A stretch of 64,000 nt of DNA. Source: JABFSS01 sp964497975. GTDB taxonomy: Bacteria > Patescibacteriota > Gracilibacteria > Peribacterales > Peribacteraceae. Made by a program: the position numbers and the translations under genes. The notes under the pieces are model-generated. The model did no database searches. It saw only the letters and a list, made by a program, of their open reading frames with translations, and was not told the DNA's origin. Numbering within the stretch: position 1 is the stretch's first letter; each line of letters starts with the position of its first letter. The stretch is taken from positions 151,311 to 215,310 of the forward strand of contig CAZCFO010000003.1 in NCBI GenBank assembly GCA_964497975.1, read 5' to 3'. This document shows positions 56,136-64,000 of the stretch, in pieces.

Positions 56136-57448
56136 GACTTGAGGAGGGAAGCTTTCGTGCCCGTGAGAGTCTCGAAGCGGCGGATAATCAGATCGCAGAA
56201 AATCGGTTCCACTTCCATAAGGAATGCCCGGCGCTTGAGTTGCTCGCAGGCAATGAGAGTGGAGCCGGAACCGCCGAAGAGATCGAGGACGATATCTCCG
56301 GGCTTCGTGCAGCGGCGTAGTGGCTTTTCATGCAGTGTCGGCGGTTTTTCCGTCGGATGCTCGTACTGGGAATTATGGATGCGGTGCGCGAGCCATATGT
56401 CGAGGTGATCGAGAATGTCGTCGACGGCGCGGTTCCCGCTCCCGACTTCCTTGTTCAAGATTTCCGTCATATTCCGGATGCTTTTGTTCAGGTACGGCTT
56501 GCCGCGGATGCCGTACACGCACGGCTCGTAGCACTTGGAGAAGGCTACTTCCAAGGTAACGTTGAGGTTATTCTTGATCCACAAGCATGTCCGCTGATGT
56601 TTCAATCCCACTTCGGCAAAGAGCGTATGGAGGAGGCCGATGTAGCTGTGGTCGCAATAACAGAAGAAGTGACACGCTGGCTTCGCCACTATCAATGCAT
56701 TTTCAAATGCGCTTTTCAGGAACCCGGTGTATTCCACATCGCTTTTGTTATCCTTCGTTTTCCCGCCGTAGCTCATGGAGTGACCGACGCCCTCGTTGTA
56801 ATTCAAATTGATATTGTAGGGCGGATCAAGATAGATCATGTCTGCCTTCACCTTGCTCATAAGTTTTTGCACGTCATCGGGATTGGTCGCGTCTCCGCAG
56901 AGGAGCCTGTGATTCCCCAGGGCGAAGATCTGCCCTGGCTTTGTCTTTGGTTTTTTGAGCGCCTCCAGTTCTTTCTCCACATCGAACCCATCATCCTCGG
57001 TTTCGAGCATTCCATCCCAGATGCTGGATAGCTCGCTGTCGCCAAAGCCCACGTTCATGAGCACATCGATCTCAAACGCCTTCAGCTTTTCCCAGTCCCA
57101 CTCTCCAGTCGTGCGATTGAGACGGAGGTTCAATTCTTTCTCTTGCTTAAGACTGGGTAGATGCACGTACACGACTGGCACGGTTTTCATCCCAAGTCTT
57201 TTTGCTGCTTCCAGCCTCATGTGCCCGCCGATGACGACATTCTTTCGTTGGGCAGCACCATTGGCGATGACCGGATCGATGAATCCGAACTTCTGGATGC
57301 TTTCGGTGAGCCGTTCGAGCGCAGCATCGTCCCATTTTCGGGGGTTGTAGATTGCAGGATGGAGATCGTCGATTGGCACCATCACGATCCTGAGATCCGG
57401 TGGAGGCTCACGCAGTGCGGCCGATGGGGTATGTTTGGGGCTAGGCAT
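56132..57448 (-). CDS. ParB-domain / DNA methyltransferase fusion
   Basis: A 438-residue fusion. Residues 20-115 are a ParB/Srx-like domain (HPAIYNPRKWDDAALERL, VVIGGHMRLEAAKRLG); the rest is an N4/N6 methylase with YLDPPYNINLNYNEG and DLFGGSGSTLIACEQ. This architecture occurs in phages and integrative elements, where the ParB part may provide CTP-dependent or DNA-loading functions. It heads the overlapping operon that ends with the terminase. Specificity is unknown. Confidence 0.9.
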   Translation of the reverse strand: MPSPKHTPSAALREPPPDLRIVMVPIDDLHPAIYNPRKWDDAALERLTESIQKFGFIDPVIANGAAQRKNVVIGGHMRLEAAKRLGMKTVPVVYVHLPSLKQEKELNLRLNRTTGEWDWEKLKAFEIDVLMNVGFGDSELSSIWDGMLETEDDGFDVEKELEALKKPKTKPGQIFALGNHRLLCGDATNPDDVQKLMSKVKADMIYLDPPYNINLNYNEGVGHSMSYGGKTKDNKSDVEYTGFLKSAFENALIVAKPACHFFCYCDHSYIGLLHTLFAEVGLKHQRTCLWIKNNLNVTLEVAFSKCYEPCVYGIRGKPYLNKSIRNMTEILNKEVGSGNRAVDDILDHLDIWLAHRIHNSQYEHPTEKPPTLHEKPLRRCTKPGDIVLDLFGGSGSTLIACEQLKRRAFLMEVEPIFCDLIIRRFETLTGTKASLLKS

Positions 57449-57546
57449 AAGGATAGGAGGAAATGGGGATAGTTGTTGCCGAGGGTCAGGCTACGAAAAA
57501 AGGCGAGGCACGGATGACCCGTCTCATGCGTGCCGTTGACGGCTGC

Positions 57547-58716
57547 TTACTTCTGTTTTGCCTTTTTCTTTTCCTCCGCCCTTTCTTTCTTGTGCTGCTT
57601 TCGTTGTTTATCGATGCATTCCTTGGCTCCGCATGTCACTTGCTTTGGCTTGTGAGGCTCGGGGATGAAGCACTTGTGGCAGATGATGCAGCGGGGATCG
57701 TCGTAATGCCCGACGATGCTTTTGACCGTTCGTTCCTCTCCGGTGAGGAGGAAGAGAAATTGATTCACGATGAAAATCATCCTGTTCGTGTCTTCGGCTT
57801 CCATGAGCGCGCTGTCATCCAATTCACGGAGATAGATGGCGGGGCTTTTGCGGAAGACGGAGCCTTCATTGAAGATGCTCTGCTTCGAGAGGAAGAACCG
57901 CCAGTTATCAATTTCTTCAATCGTCAGGCCGTGCGCCTTCAGAATATTTCTGGCCTTTTTCTGGAGGTATGATTCTTCCGTCGTTCGATAATGCGATCGC
58001 CATTCACGTCTCGCCTCCGTTGCATTGTTAAACTCCTCGAGGAACTTGTGGAATGTCTCGTAGCGCTTTTTCTGGTACTCCTCAAACAATATCTCCGCAT
58101 CGATATAGAGCCGCAGGAAGCGGTATAGCTCCGAGAGTCGCCTCACGAGCGCATCACGATAGTCTTCGTCCGGTCCGTGGGTTTTCTCGTACATGCGGAT
58201 GATTTTCAGTGCGAGGATCTGCCGCTCGTCGTAGAGCAGTTCATAGTCGTTGCCGGCAAGTTCTTTATCTGTCGAGTAGCCGCCGTGATAGCGGCCCTTC
58301 CACGGGAAGTAGGGCAGGGTGGAAGGAAAGTCGATGTCGTCTTGGTACCACTTCATCCAATTCTCCCGTCCGATCATGAGACCGGGTGTTTGATAGTACA
58401 TCTGGGGATCAACCTCCATCGGCTTGAATTCCTCGACGGTCTTCGGCCAGACGTAGATCCATTTGTCCTGGCCCTGATGATCGGCATAGATACGGCGAAG
58501 TTCTTCCACGCCGACAAATACCCGGGCAGCCGGATACAGGATTCCTTCGCGATGCAGCTTCTCCAATTCTTTCTCGCTTGTGCGGGCGTTGTTCCGGTCG
58601 CAGTAGCTAGCAAAGGAACCGGACGTGAGGAGTGTGGTCTGCCGAAATGGGGCTTGTTGGTCGTTATCCAGTACAGCGATGGATGCCGGATTCTCTTTGA
58701 TAGTTTTGCGGGGCAT
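57547..58716 (-). CDS. Unknown island protein with C-terminal zinc finger
   Basis: A 389-residue soluble, helix-rich protein. Near the C terminus CIICHKCFIPEPH and VTCGAKEC give a Cys4 zinc-binding knuckle followed by a strongly basic Lys/Glu-rich tail. Residues 30-110 include a region that could be a small DNA-binding helix bundle (SGSFASYCDRNNARTSEKEL). The start at 58716 is preferred because upstream codons to 58764 are weakly coding. It precedes the methylase-terminase operon and is probably part of the element. No family recognised. Confidence 0.6.
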   Translation of the reverse strand: MPRKTIKENPASIAVLDNDQQAPFRQTTLLTSGSFASYCDRNNARTSEKELEKLHREGILYPAARVFVGVEELRRIYADHQGQDKWIYVWPKTVEEFKPMEVDPQMYYQTPGLMIGRENWMKWYQDDIDFPSTLPYFPWKGRYHGGYSTDKELAGNDYELLYDERQILALKIIRMYEKTHGPDEDYRDALVRRLSELYRFLRLYIDAEILFEEYQKKRYETFHKFLEEFNNATEARREWRSHYRTTEESYLQKKARNILKAHGLTIEEIDNWRFFLSKQSIFNEGSVFRKSPAIYLRELDDSALMEAEDTNRMIFIVNQFLFLLTGEERTVKSIVGHYDDPRCIICHKCFIPEPHKPKQVTCGAKECIDKQRKQHKKERAEEKKKAKQK

Positions 58717-58786
58717 AGGACAGGCGTAGGGCCTTATCCTATCATCACACAAGGAACGACCCATGACATTGCCTGGGATTACCGTG

Positions 58787-59158
58787 CTACCTTTTCCGAT
58801 TCAGCCACCCCCACGAAGCCAAAAGACCCACTATTAGATGTGCAACATGATCGGATGGATCTGCCAATTCAGGTATATCGAAGCGAGTCGCAGCGTATGA
58901 ACCAAATAGAAGCCCAAGAACACCAAGGGTCGTTCCTACAATGGCAGCTCCAGATACCAAACCAACCTGCAGTTTTCTCCCCCCTTTAAAAGCAGCAGTA
59001 ATGACAACAATACCAAGAATTAAATGAAACCAATTAATCCAATATGGAGGATGGAAAAAGCTCGCCGAAGAAATTGATCCAAGGACACCTGTAAGCCCCA
59101 AAATGCCCGTAACAGTAAGGACTGGGCCTATAATTGATAGAAAACGTCTTGGATTCAT
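58787..59158 (-). CDS. Small membrane protein
   Basis: A 123-residue protein with four hydrophobic helices (FLSIIGPVLTVTGILGLTG, LILGIVVITAAF, LVSGAAIVGTTLGVLGLLFG, VAHLIVGLLASWGWL), resembling DUF4383-type membrane proteins. The start at 59158 is supported by TACAAT ending 6 nt upstream. It is the last gene of the minus-strand cluster with the CDF transporter. Function unknown. Confidence 0.65.
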   Translation of the reverse strand: MNPRRFLSIIGPVLTVTGILGLTGVLGSISSASFFHPPYWINWFHLILGIVVITAAFKGGRKLQVGLVSGAAIVGTTLGVLGLLFGSYAATRFDIPELADPSDHVAHLIVGLLASWGWLNRKR

Positions 59159-59178
59159 TTCAGCATTGTACCACAAAC

Positions 59179-60111
59179 TCACTGCCTCTTATTTTCCAAC
59201 CCGCAGAATCGTTGAAGAGTTTCTTGCGAGTACACAGGCTGAATCGTGACATGTTCAATATGGAACTGTTTGCGGCAAAGATCCTCAACTTGGCTAATGA
59301 TCCTTTCGCAATCACATACTTCATCAATCGTAACAGTAACCTTACAAGTCAGATGATGCTCTGTTGGAGAATTGCTCCATACATGAACATCACCAACGGA
59401 AGACACGCCCTTCACTGTTTTTACCGCTTTCTCAAATTGAGCGTAATCGAAGCCCTCTGGTGCCGACTGTAAAAAATACCCCATGCCTTCCTTGAAAATG
59501 CCCCAACCCGTTCTTGCCATGAAGAATGTAATCAGAAAAGCAGCGGCAGCATCGAAGTACACGTAGCCGAAGTAATAGGAGAGAAAACCGCTGACTACAA
59601 CTGCAGCCGATCCTACAACGTCATATTTGAGACATTCATAAGTACCTTTGGCATTGAGGCTGCAACAAGCGTCAGCTTTAAGACCGAGCGCAGAAACTAA
59701 GTTCACCACTATCGCAATACCACCAATGATCATCACTGGGATGCCATAGATAGGCTCAGGGTCGATGAGAAGCCTTATTGCTTGTAGCCCAGCCATGAGC
59801 GCTGTTACGATCAGAAGACAGCCTTTTACGAACCCCGCAAAGGCATCCATGCGTTTGTAGCCAAAAGTGCGACGTTCATCCGGTGCCTGATGGGTTTTGC
59901 GCTCGCTATAAATACTGAGAATCAGTGCGGCTGTATCATCCACATTCATGAAACCATCAGCGAGTAGAGCACTGCTTCCTAAAATTATTCCAGCCGTGAC
60001 TTCTCCGATAGCAAGACCGCCATTGAGAATGAGTGCGACAATAAAGTTCTTCTCTAGTTTGGAAGATTCGTGAGGCGAAGAACAGCCGTCATGACATTCG
60101 GTCGCAGACAT
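59179..60111 (-). CDS. Cation diffusion facilitator (metal efflux)
   Basis: A 310-residue CDF transporter with six predicted helices, the metal-site helix LLADGFMNVDDTAALILS (Asp residues in place of the usual HxxxD pattern), RRTFGYKRMDAFAGFVKG in the II-III loop, and a cytoplasmic ferredoxin-like domain with the VHVWSNSPTEHHLTCKV motif. The family exports Zn2+, Co2+, Cd2+ or Fe2+ in exchange for protons. It lies 2 bp behind the ArsR-type regulator, so it is very likely regulated by it. Confidence 0.88.
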   Translation of the reverse strand: MSATECHDGCSSPHESSKLEKNFIVALILNGGLAIGEVTAGIILGSSALLADGFMNVDDTAALILSIYSERKTHQAPDERRTFGYKRMDAFAGFVKGCLLIVTALMAGLQAIRLLIDPEPIYGIPVMIIGGIAIVVNLVSALGLKADACCSLNAKGTYECLKYDVVGSAAVVVSGFLSYYFGYVYFDAAAAFLITFFMARTGWGIFKEGMGYFLQSAPEGFDYAQFEKAVKTVKGVSSVGDVHVWSNSPTEHHLTCKVTVTIDEVCDCERIISQVEDLCRKQFHIEHVTIQPVYSQETLQRFCGLENKRQ

Positions 60112-60113
60112 AT

Positions 60114-60431
60114 TCAGTAATGGGTGCAGTTGTAAATATCCTTTGCATGATTTTTTACAATCTTCTCTGCATCTTTCAGCATGTGTGCGATTTCTTTCAT
60201 GCTGATTTTGTAGATCGCTTCACGCCCCCGCTTTTCCTTCTGCACAATACCGCATTCCAAAAGACAGGTGAGGTGAGCCGATGTATTGGGTTGGGAAAGG
60301 CCGGTTTCCTCCACTAGATCAGATACTGTCTTAGACTTTTTTATGAGTGCTCGCAAAATCGTGAGTCGGGATGCGTCTGCAAATCCTTTGAAAAACTTCG
60401 CTTCGAGTGGCAACTGCTCGGGTGAGGGCAT
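60114..60431 (-). CDS. ArsR/SmtB-type metal-responsive repressor
   Basis: A 105-residue winged-helix repressor: FFKGFADASRLTILRALIKK (helices 1-2), VSDLVEETGLSQPNTSAHLTCLLECGIVQ (recognition helices) and KRGREAIYKIS (wing). Cys residues at the end of the recognition segment (LTCLLECG) and the C-terminal CTHY tail may bind metal. It probably represses the CDF operon by binding the palindrome at 60440-60451. TATATT ends 5 nt before the ATG. Confidence 0.9.
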   Translation of the reverse strand: MPSPEQLPLEAKFFKGFADASRLTILRALIKKSKTVSDLVEETGLSQPNTSAHLTCLLECGIVQKEKRGREAIYKISMKEIAHMLKDAEKIVKNHAKDIYNCTHY

Positions 60432-60439
60432 AATCTAAT

Positions 60440-60451
60440 ATATAATTATAT
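60440..60451. promoter_or_regulatory. Likely operator: 12-bp perfect palindrome
   Basis: ATATAATTATAT overlaps the TATATT box of the ArsR gene, the place where such repressors bind to block RNA polymerase. It lies between the regulator and the small genes of the copper-type ATPase. Confidence 0.6.
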
Positions 60452-60482
60452 GTTTATGTAATACACCGAACTAATAACCCAA

Positions 60483-60692
60483 TCAAGACCCAATCCGGCT
60501 GCCTGAATTGCGCTGATGAATGCGATACATTCCCCAGCCATGCATCGCGATGCCAATCGCCATTGCTGGAATCGCCAGCCACGACAGATAAATCGCGAGG
60601 AGTACGCCGAGGCCGAAAGCAATGAAGCATGCGCCCCAGAGGGATGCCTGCCATTCACCGTAGGTTGCCTTTGTGAGCTTCTGATCGGTCAT
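60483..60692 (-). CDS. Small two-helix membrane protein
   Basis: A 69-residue protein (MTDQKLTKATYGEWQ, then two hydrophobic helices ACFIAFGLGVLLAIYLSWLA and IPAMAIGIAMHGWGMY, and a polar tail). It lies 4 bp behind the 30-residue peptide and behind the ATPase, in one minus-strand run. Function unknown; it may assist the ATPase. Confidence 0.6.
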   Translation of the reverse strand: MTDQKLTKATYGEWQASLWGACFIAFGLGVLLAIYLSWLAIPAMAIGIAMHGWGMYRIHQRNSGSRIGS

Positions 60693-60696
60693 AAAA

Positions 60697-60789
60697 TTAC
60701 GAGAAGAGACGGATGAGGATGTACACGGCCAGTCCTGCCAGAATGATCCAGCAGAGCCAGTACAGGAATGATTGAACATTGAACTTCAT
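60697..60789 (-). CDS. 30-residue single-helix membrane peptide
   Basis: MKFNVQSFLYWLCWIILAG then LAVYILIRLFS: one membrane helix with a short N-terminal tail. It fits exactly between the ATPase (stop 5 bp upstream) and the next gene (4 bp), as expected of a co-translated small subunit; small single-helix proteins are known partners of P-type ATPases such as KdpF. Too short for routine gene calling. Confidence 0.6.
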   Translation of the reverse strand: MKFNVQSFLYWLCWIILAGLAVYILIRLFS

Positions 60790-60794
60790 AGGAA

Positions 60795-63011
60795 TTAGGA
60801 AAGAGTGCGCTCCACGCGCTTGAGAAGCACGGCATTGGTTGCAACAACAATGGAAGAGACTGACATAAGGAGCGCCGCGATCTCCGGACGCAGAGACCAG
60901 CCAAGCGAGTTATAAAACACTCCGGCGGCCACGGGGATCGCGAGCACGTTGTAGATCGCTGCCCAGAAAAGATTCTGCTTCATTTTGCGAACCGTTGCCT
61001 TACTAAGCCGGATAGCATTCAGAATGTCAGCGGGATCGGACTTCATGAGCACGATGTCGCCTGTCTCAATCGCCACATCCGTTCCTGCGCCGATGGCGAT
61101 GCCGATATCCGCCTGTGCGAGCGCCGGTGCATCGTTGATTCCATCACCTACCATCCCGACGAACTTCCCTTCCTGCTGTAGTTTCTTCACATGCTCCGCC
61201 TTGTGTTCCGGGAGTACTTGGGCGAAGAACCTATCGATCCCAAGTTCCTTGGCAACGACCTCCGCTACCTTTTGATGGTCGCCCGTCATCATGATCGGCT
61301 CGATGCCTAGTGCTTTTAATCCGTCGATGGCCTTCTTCGCGCTTGCACGGGGCGTGTCCGCTGCAGCAACAATGCCTTTGAGCTTCCCATCTACGGCCAA
61401 GAGGCTGAATGTCTTGCCGGCAAGCTTCTGCATCGCTTCCTGAGCAGAAGAGACTTCAATCTTATGATCCTTCATCAGTTTCTCTGTTCCGACGAGGACG
61501 GTCTTGCCCTTGACCATCGCTTTCAGTCCATGCCCCGCGATTGACTCAAAGTTCTCAAGTGCAGCTGCCTCAATTTTCCTCTGCTTCGCTTCATCAACAA
61601 TGGCTTTCGCCAGTGGATGGTTTGATCCGCTCTCCACTCCTGCTTCATAGCTGAGCACGTCCGATTCACTGAAGTCATCGAGGGCAATAACATCGGTGAC
61701 TTTTGGCTTTCCTTCAGTGAGCGTCCCCGTTTTATCCAGTACCACCGCAGTGAGCCGCGACGTATTCTCAAGTGTCGCTGCGTTCTTGATGAGGATGTTA
61801 TGCCTTGCACCAATACCCGTCCCCACGGCGACGGCAGTGGGCGTTGCGAGGCCAAGCGCATCAGGACAGGCAATCACCACAGCTGAGATGGCAAACATAA
61901 GCGCCATGAAGACATCGCCTCCACCGAAGAGATACCACCCAAGGAACGTGGCAATACCCGAACCGACGGCCACAACCACGAGAACAGCAGCAGCCTTATC
62001 AGCGATCCGCTGCCCCGGTGCTTTGGAGTTCTGCGCTGTTTCCACGAGCTTGATGATCTGTGCGAGTACGGTATCCGCACCCACCTGCATCGCCTTGAAT
62101 TTCACTGTTCCCGTCTGATTCACCGAACCACCGACAACCCTCGATCCTTTTTCTTTTTGCACAGGCATGGATTCACCGGTGACGAGCGATTCATCGATAG
62201 ACGTCTGCCCCTCGATGATCTCTCCGTCCACCGGCACCTTGTCGCCCGGGCGCAGCACCACGATGTCGTCTTTCACGATCTCGGCGCTTGGAATCGTCAT
62301 CTCTTTTCCATCACGGATGACCGTTGCCTGAGGCGGAATGAGATTGAAGAGCGCCCGCAGTGCTTCCGATGTACCTCTGCGCGATTTCATCTCCATCCAG
62401 TGCCCAAAGAGCACGAACGTCACAAGCATTGCAGCGGCATCGAAGAATGTTTCTCCGCTGATGGTGAACATGAGGATGAGGCTGCCGAAATACGCCGCAA
62501 GCACGCCCGTCGCAATAAGGACGGCCATGTTCAATTTTCGCGCTTTCAATGAATAGTATGTTCCCGTGATGAAGATAGATCCTGTCCAGAAAACAATAGG
62601 TGTCGTAAGGATCAAGAGCAGCCAGTTCACCGGTATTGGCGTAGGGAGCTGCAAGCCAAATAACCCCTCTCCAAGTGGTGAGTACAGAATGATGGGTATT
62701 GTCAGCAGGAGTGAGATCCAGAAGCGCTTTCGCATATCCGCCTCCATCTGCTTCGCCATCGTCGGGTCCGTCATCGCGGCTTCATGGTCCATATGGCTCA
62801 TGGCTTTCATGTCGTGTCCTTCGTGGTTTTGGTGTTCCGTGTGCTTATGCACATTGTATTCGTACTGCTTCGCTTCCATGTCGCAACCGGAAGACACACA
62901 GAGCGTTTCAGAACTACATTTCAGACAATCCTTACCGCAATGGCACTCTGACTTCGGTGTGGTTTTATTTTTTCTCGAATCATTGCCGGTGTGGGTGTGA
63001 TGTTCATGCAT
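60795..63011 (-). CDS. P1B-type metal ATPase with CPD motif
   Basis: A 738-residue heavy-metal exporter. Order: His/Cys-rich N terminus (MHEHHTHTG, ECHCGKDCLKC) with a HxEHxxHEGHDMKAMSHMDHE stretch, membrane helices, the actuator loop with VTGESMPVQ, the ion-site helix ACPDALGLATP (CPD instead of CPC or CPH), the phosphorylation site VLDKTGTLTEG, HPLAKAI and VGDGINDAPAL. The exported metal is probably copper or silver, judged from the Met/His-rich N terminus; the CPD site makes this uncertain. The start at 63011 overlaps the preceding gene by 8 bp. The frame continues to 63140, but those codons belong to that gene. Confidence 0.88.
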   Translation of the reverse strand: MHEHHTHTGNDSRKNKTTPKSECHCGKDCLKCSSETLCVSSGCDMEAKQYEYNVHKHTEHQNHEGHDMKAMSHMDHEAAMTDPTMAKQMEADMRKRFWISLLLTIPIILYSPLGEGLFGLQLPTPIPVNWLLLILTTPIVFWTGSIFITGTYYSLKARKLNMAVLIATGVLAAYFGSLILMFTISGETFFDAAAMLVTFVLFGHWMEMKSRRGTSEALRALFNLIPPQATVIRDGKEMTIPSAEIVKDDIVVLRPGDKVPVDGEIIEGQTSIDESLVTGESMPVQKEKGSRVVGGSVNQTGTVKFKAMQVGADTVLAQIIKLVETAQNSKAPGQRIADKAAAVLVVVAVGSGIATFLGWYLFGGGDVFMALMFAISAVVIACPDALGLATPTAVAVGTGIGARHNILIKNAATLENTSRLTAVVLDKTGTLTEGKPKVTDVIALDDFSESDVLSYEAGVESGSNHPLAKAIVDEAKQRKIEAAALENFESIAGHGLKAMVKGKTVLVGTEKLMKDHKIEVSSAQEAMQKLAGKTFSLLAVDGKLKGIVAAADTPRASAKKAIDGLKALGIEPIMMTGDHQKVAEVVAKELGIDRFFAQVLPEHKAEHVKKLQQEGKFVGMVGDGINDAPALAQADIGIAIGAGTDVAIETGDIVLMKSDPADILNAIRLSKATVRKMKQNLFWAAIYNVLAIPVAAGVFYNSLGWSLRPEIAALLMSVSSIVVATNAVLLKRVERTLS

Positions 63012-63555
63012 GAGGATTATCGGGAATTGTACTGCTTGGTGCCGCATTGCCGAAGGCGGATTGCAGCTGTTGCAGTTGGGAAGTAATTCGGTGATGGAGG
63101 ATGTCCGGATGCGGGACGAAGCCGATGTTCGGGAATGCACCTCTATTCAACTCAATTGAGCCATAATCGAATATGTGTTGCAGAAATCCCTTCTTGGATA
63201 CTTCCATCGAGCGGATCTTCCACAGAGGGATATCTAGCGTGTCATCCGATAGCCAAAGCCGCTGCTTCAAGCCGAGAATACGCTTATTCGTTACCAAGAA
63301 GCGCGTCGTACTGGTACTGAAGATCTGATAGAAGGCCGCGTGGTGAAAGAGAAGCAGCAGCGCGTGACCACCGACGAGTGCAGCAACGGCCACTGCTCCG
63401 TTCCATGGCATGAGCGCGAGGCTCACCGCCGTGCAGAGGAAGTACAGAAGCCATGACAGAAGCATGAGAAAGAGAGGCATTCCGTACTGCATCCAGTGCG
63501 TGCGAATAAGCAGCACTTGTTCTTCGCCGTTAATGACGGAAGATGCGTCGGTCAT
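63004..63555 (-). CDS. Membrane protein with bacterial PH-like domain
   Basis: A 183-residue protein with two membrane helices (MPLFLMLLSWLLYFLCTAVSL, AVAVAALVGGHALLLLFHHAA) and a following bacterial PH-type beta domain (TTRFLVTNKRILGLKQRL, IPLWKIRSMEVSKKG, IFDYGSIELNR). Families of this type are of unknown function. It overlaps the ATPase gene by 8 bp and the next upstream gene by 4 bp, so all are one operon. Confidence 0.78.
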   Translation of the reverse strand: MTDASSVINGEEQVLLIRTHWMQYGMPLFLMLLSWLLYFLCTAVSLALMPWNGAVAVAALVGGHALLLLFHHAAFYQIFSTSTTRFLVTNKRILGLKQRLWLSDDTLDIPLWKIRSMEVSKKGFLQHIFDYGSIELNRGAFPNIGFVPHPDILHHRITSQLQQLQSAFGNAAPSSTIPDNPHA

Positions 63556-63794
63556 GGGGTGAGTTCATGGAAGATGGGTGGCAGTACTACGTAGAGCAAC
63601 GTCATGAGTATGTAGATGATCATGACGATCACGATGCCCGTTGTCGGGAAGCACCCGTCTTTTCCGCAGAGGACGCCGATGGGAGACGTGTTATGCCGCC
63701 TGCACGCACGGAGCAATCCCCATAGCTCTACGGCCATCATGAGGAATGAAGCGATACTGAGGCCGATGAACCACGGAGAAAGGAGGAAATGCAT
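63552..63794 (-). CDS. Small membrane protein
   Basis: An 80-residue protein with two helices (WFIGLSIASFLMMAVELWGL and GIVIVMIIYILMTLLYVVL) and two Cys in the loop between (VLCGKDGCFP) that might bind metal or form a disulfide. It overlaps the PH-like gene by 4 bp and is 3 bp behind the partial gene upstream. Function unknown. Confidence 0.65.
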   Translation of the reverse strand: MHFLLSPWFIGLSIASFLMMAVELWGLLRACRRHNTSPIGVLCGKDGCFPTTGIVIVMIIYILMTLLYVVLPPIFHELTP

Positions 63795-63797
63795 GGG

Positions 63798-64000
63798 TTA
63801 CGATTTTTGGCAGTGATTCATACAAAGCGCGAGCGTACCTCCAAAGAGGAAGCCCCAAACATAGCTGATCACAAGACCAGCTAAAAGTGTGAGCCAGTTC
63901 ATGCCTGCGCCACTCCAGCCGAAGATGAAGGCGCGCAGTAGATTGCCATGAAGGGCGCTGAGTGTTGGATCGGCTTGCAGGAAGAGATAGCCGTATAGCA
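63798..64000 (-). CDS. Membrane protein, partial (5' end beyond the window)
   Basis: The last 67 or so codons of a minus-strand gene: YGYLFLQADPTLSALHG, then helices NLLRAFIFGWSGAGMNWLTL and LLAGLVISYVWGFLFGGTLA, ending CMNHCQKS. The C-terminal Cys/His may matter in a metal-resistance context. It lies 3 bp before the next gene of the same operon. The missing part prevents identification. Confidence 0.6.
   Translation of the reverse strand, partial: LYGYLFLQADPTLSALHGNLLRAFIFGWSGAGMNWLTLLAGLVISYVWGFLFGGTLALCMNHCQKS

Larger units (their letters stand above)
42822..58764. mobile_element. Probable genomic island behind tRNA-Gln
   Basis: From the 3' end of tRNA-Gln onward the GC content and codon choice fall visibly below the left flank. 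The content is foreign in type: a defence-type helicase-nuclease, RmuC, a J-domain protein, XRE regulator, large serine recombinase, phage terminase and DNA methylases. The right limit is set provisionally before the metal-resistance genes. I found no repeat of the tRNA 3' end, so the attachment sites are not defined, and the region may be two elements. Confidence 0.55.

Overview
This 64 kb window is a bacterial chromosome segment with no ribosomal RNA. The main part (about 1-42,700) is GC-rich and densely packed. TGA is used as an ordinary stop codon. Few genes have a clear Shine-Dalgarno site; instead many start codons lie 6-12 nt behind a TATACT-like -10 box, often extended as TGCTATACT, which points to leaderless or nearly leaderless mRNAs. 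Together with S-layer-homology proteins, many secreted proteins of unknown role and very short peptides, this suggests a Patescibacteria/CPR-type organism (Peribacteria/Peregrinibacteria-like). That assignment is inference; no marker gene in the window proves it.

Layout. 0.1-5.7 kb: a RelA/SpoT-like protein with an intact hydrolase domain and a decayed synthetase domain, a type I asparaginase, and two divergent proteins that can be aligned by eye to the asparaginase fold. 5.7-14.4 kb: Nudix hydrolase, thioredoxin-like protein, uvrA and riboflavin genes (ribE, ribH, ribBA; no ribD here), interspersed with unusual phase-locked 7-bp and 9-bp palindromic repeats, one of them in frame inside uvrA. 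14.5-16.5 kb: a 22-residue lysine-rich peptide, an M20 peptidase, and a DUF559 nuclease gene bracketed by about 40-bp inverted repeats. 16.5-22.8 kb: a minus-strand locus with two paralogues carrying a beta-carbonic-anhydrase-like CxDxR...H...C pattern, two unknown proteins and a SulP anion transporter with a long structured leader. 22.9-23.2 kb: intact tRNA-Arg(TCG) followed by two tRNA 3'-end relics.

23.2-31.1 kb: msrA, lipoproteins, a CPBP protease, a lipoprotein msrB, and a solute-binding protein transcribed with two histidine kinases and a response regulator. 31.2-42.6 kb: cell-surface and secreted proteins, namely a 3D-domain protein, three related repeat-built surface proteins, a beta-lactamase-like serine hydrolase, an SLH protein and small secreted or membrane proteins.

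42.7-58.7 kb: a lower-GC, probably acquired region directly behind tRNA-Gln(CTG). Its first part holds a DUF4011-helicase-Vsr-type defence protein, RmuC, a J-domain/TPR/propeller protein and a membrane protein. Its second part holds an XRE regulator, a large serine recombinase, terminase subunits, two DNA methylases (one fused to ParB) and a zinc-finger protein, with no capsid or tail genes. 58.8-64 kb: a metal-resistance cluster on the minus strand, with a CDF transporter, an ArsR-type repressor, a CPD-motif P1B ATPase and small membrane proteins. The last gene runs off the window.

All functional assignments come from reading motifs in the translated sequence. No database search was run.
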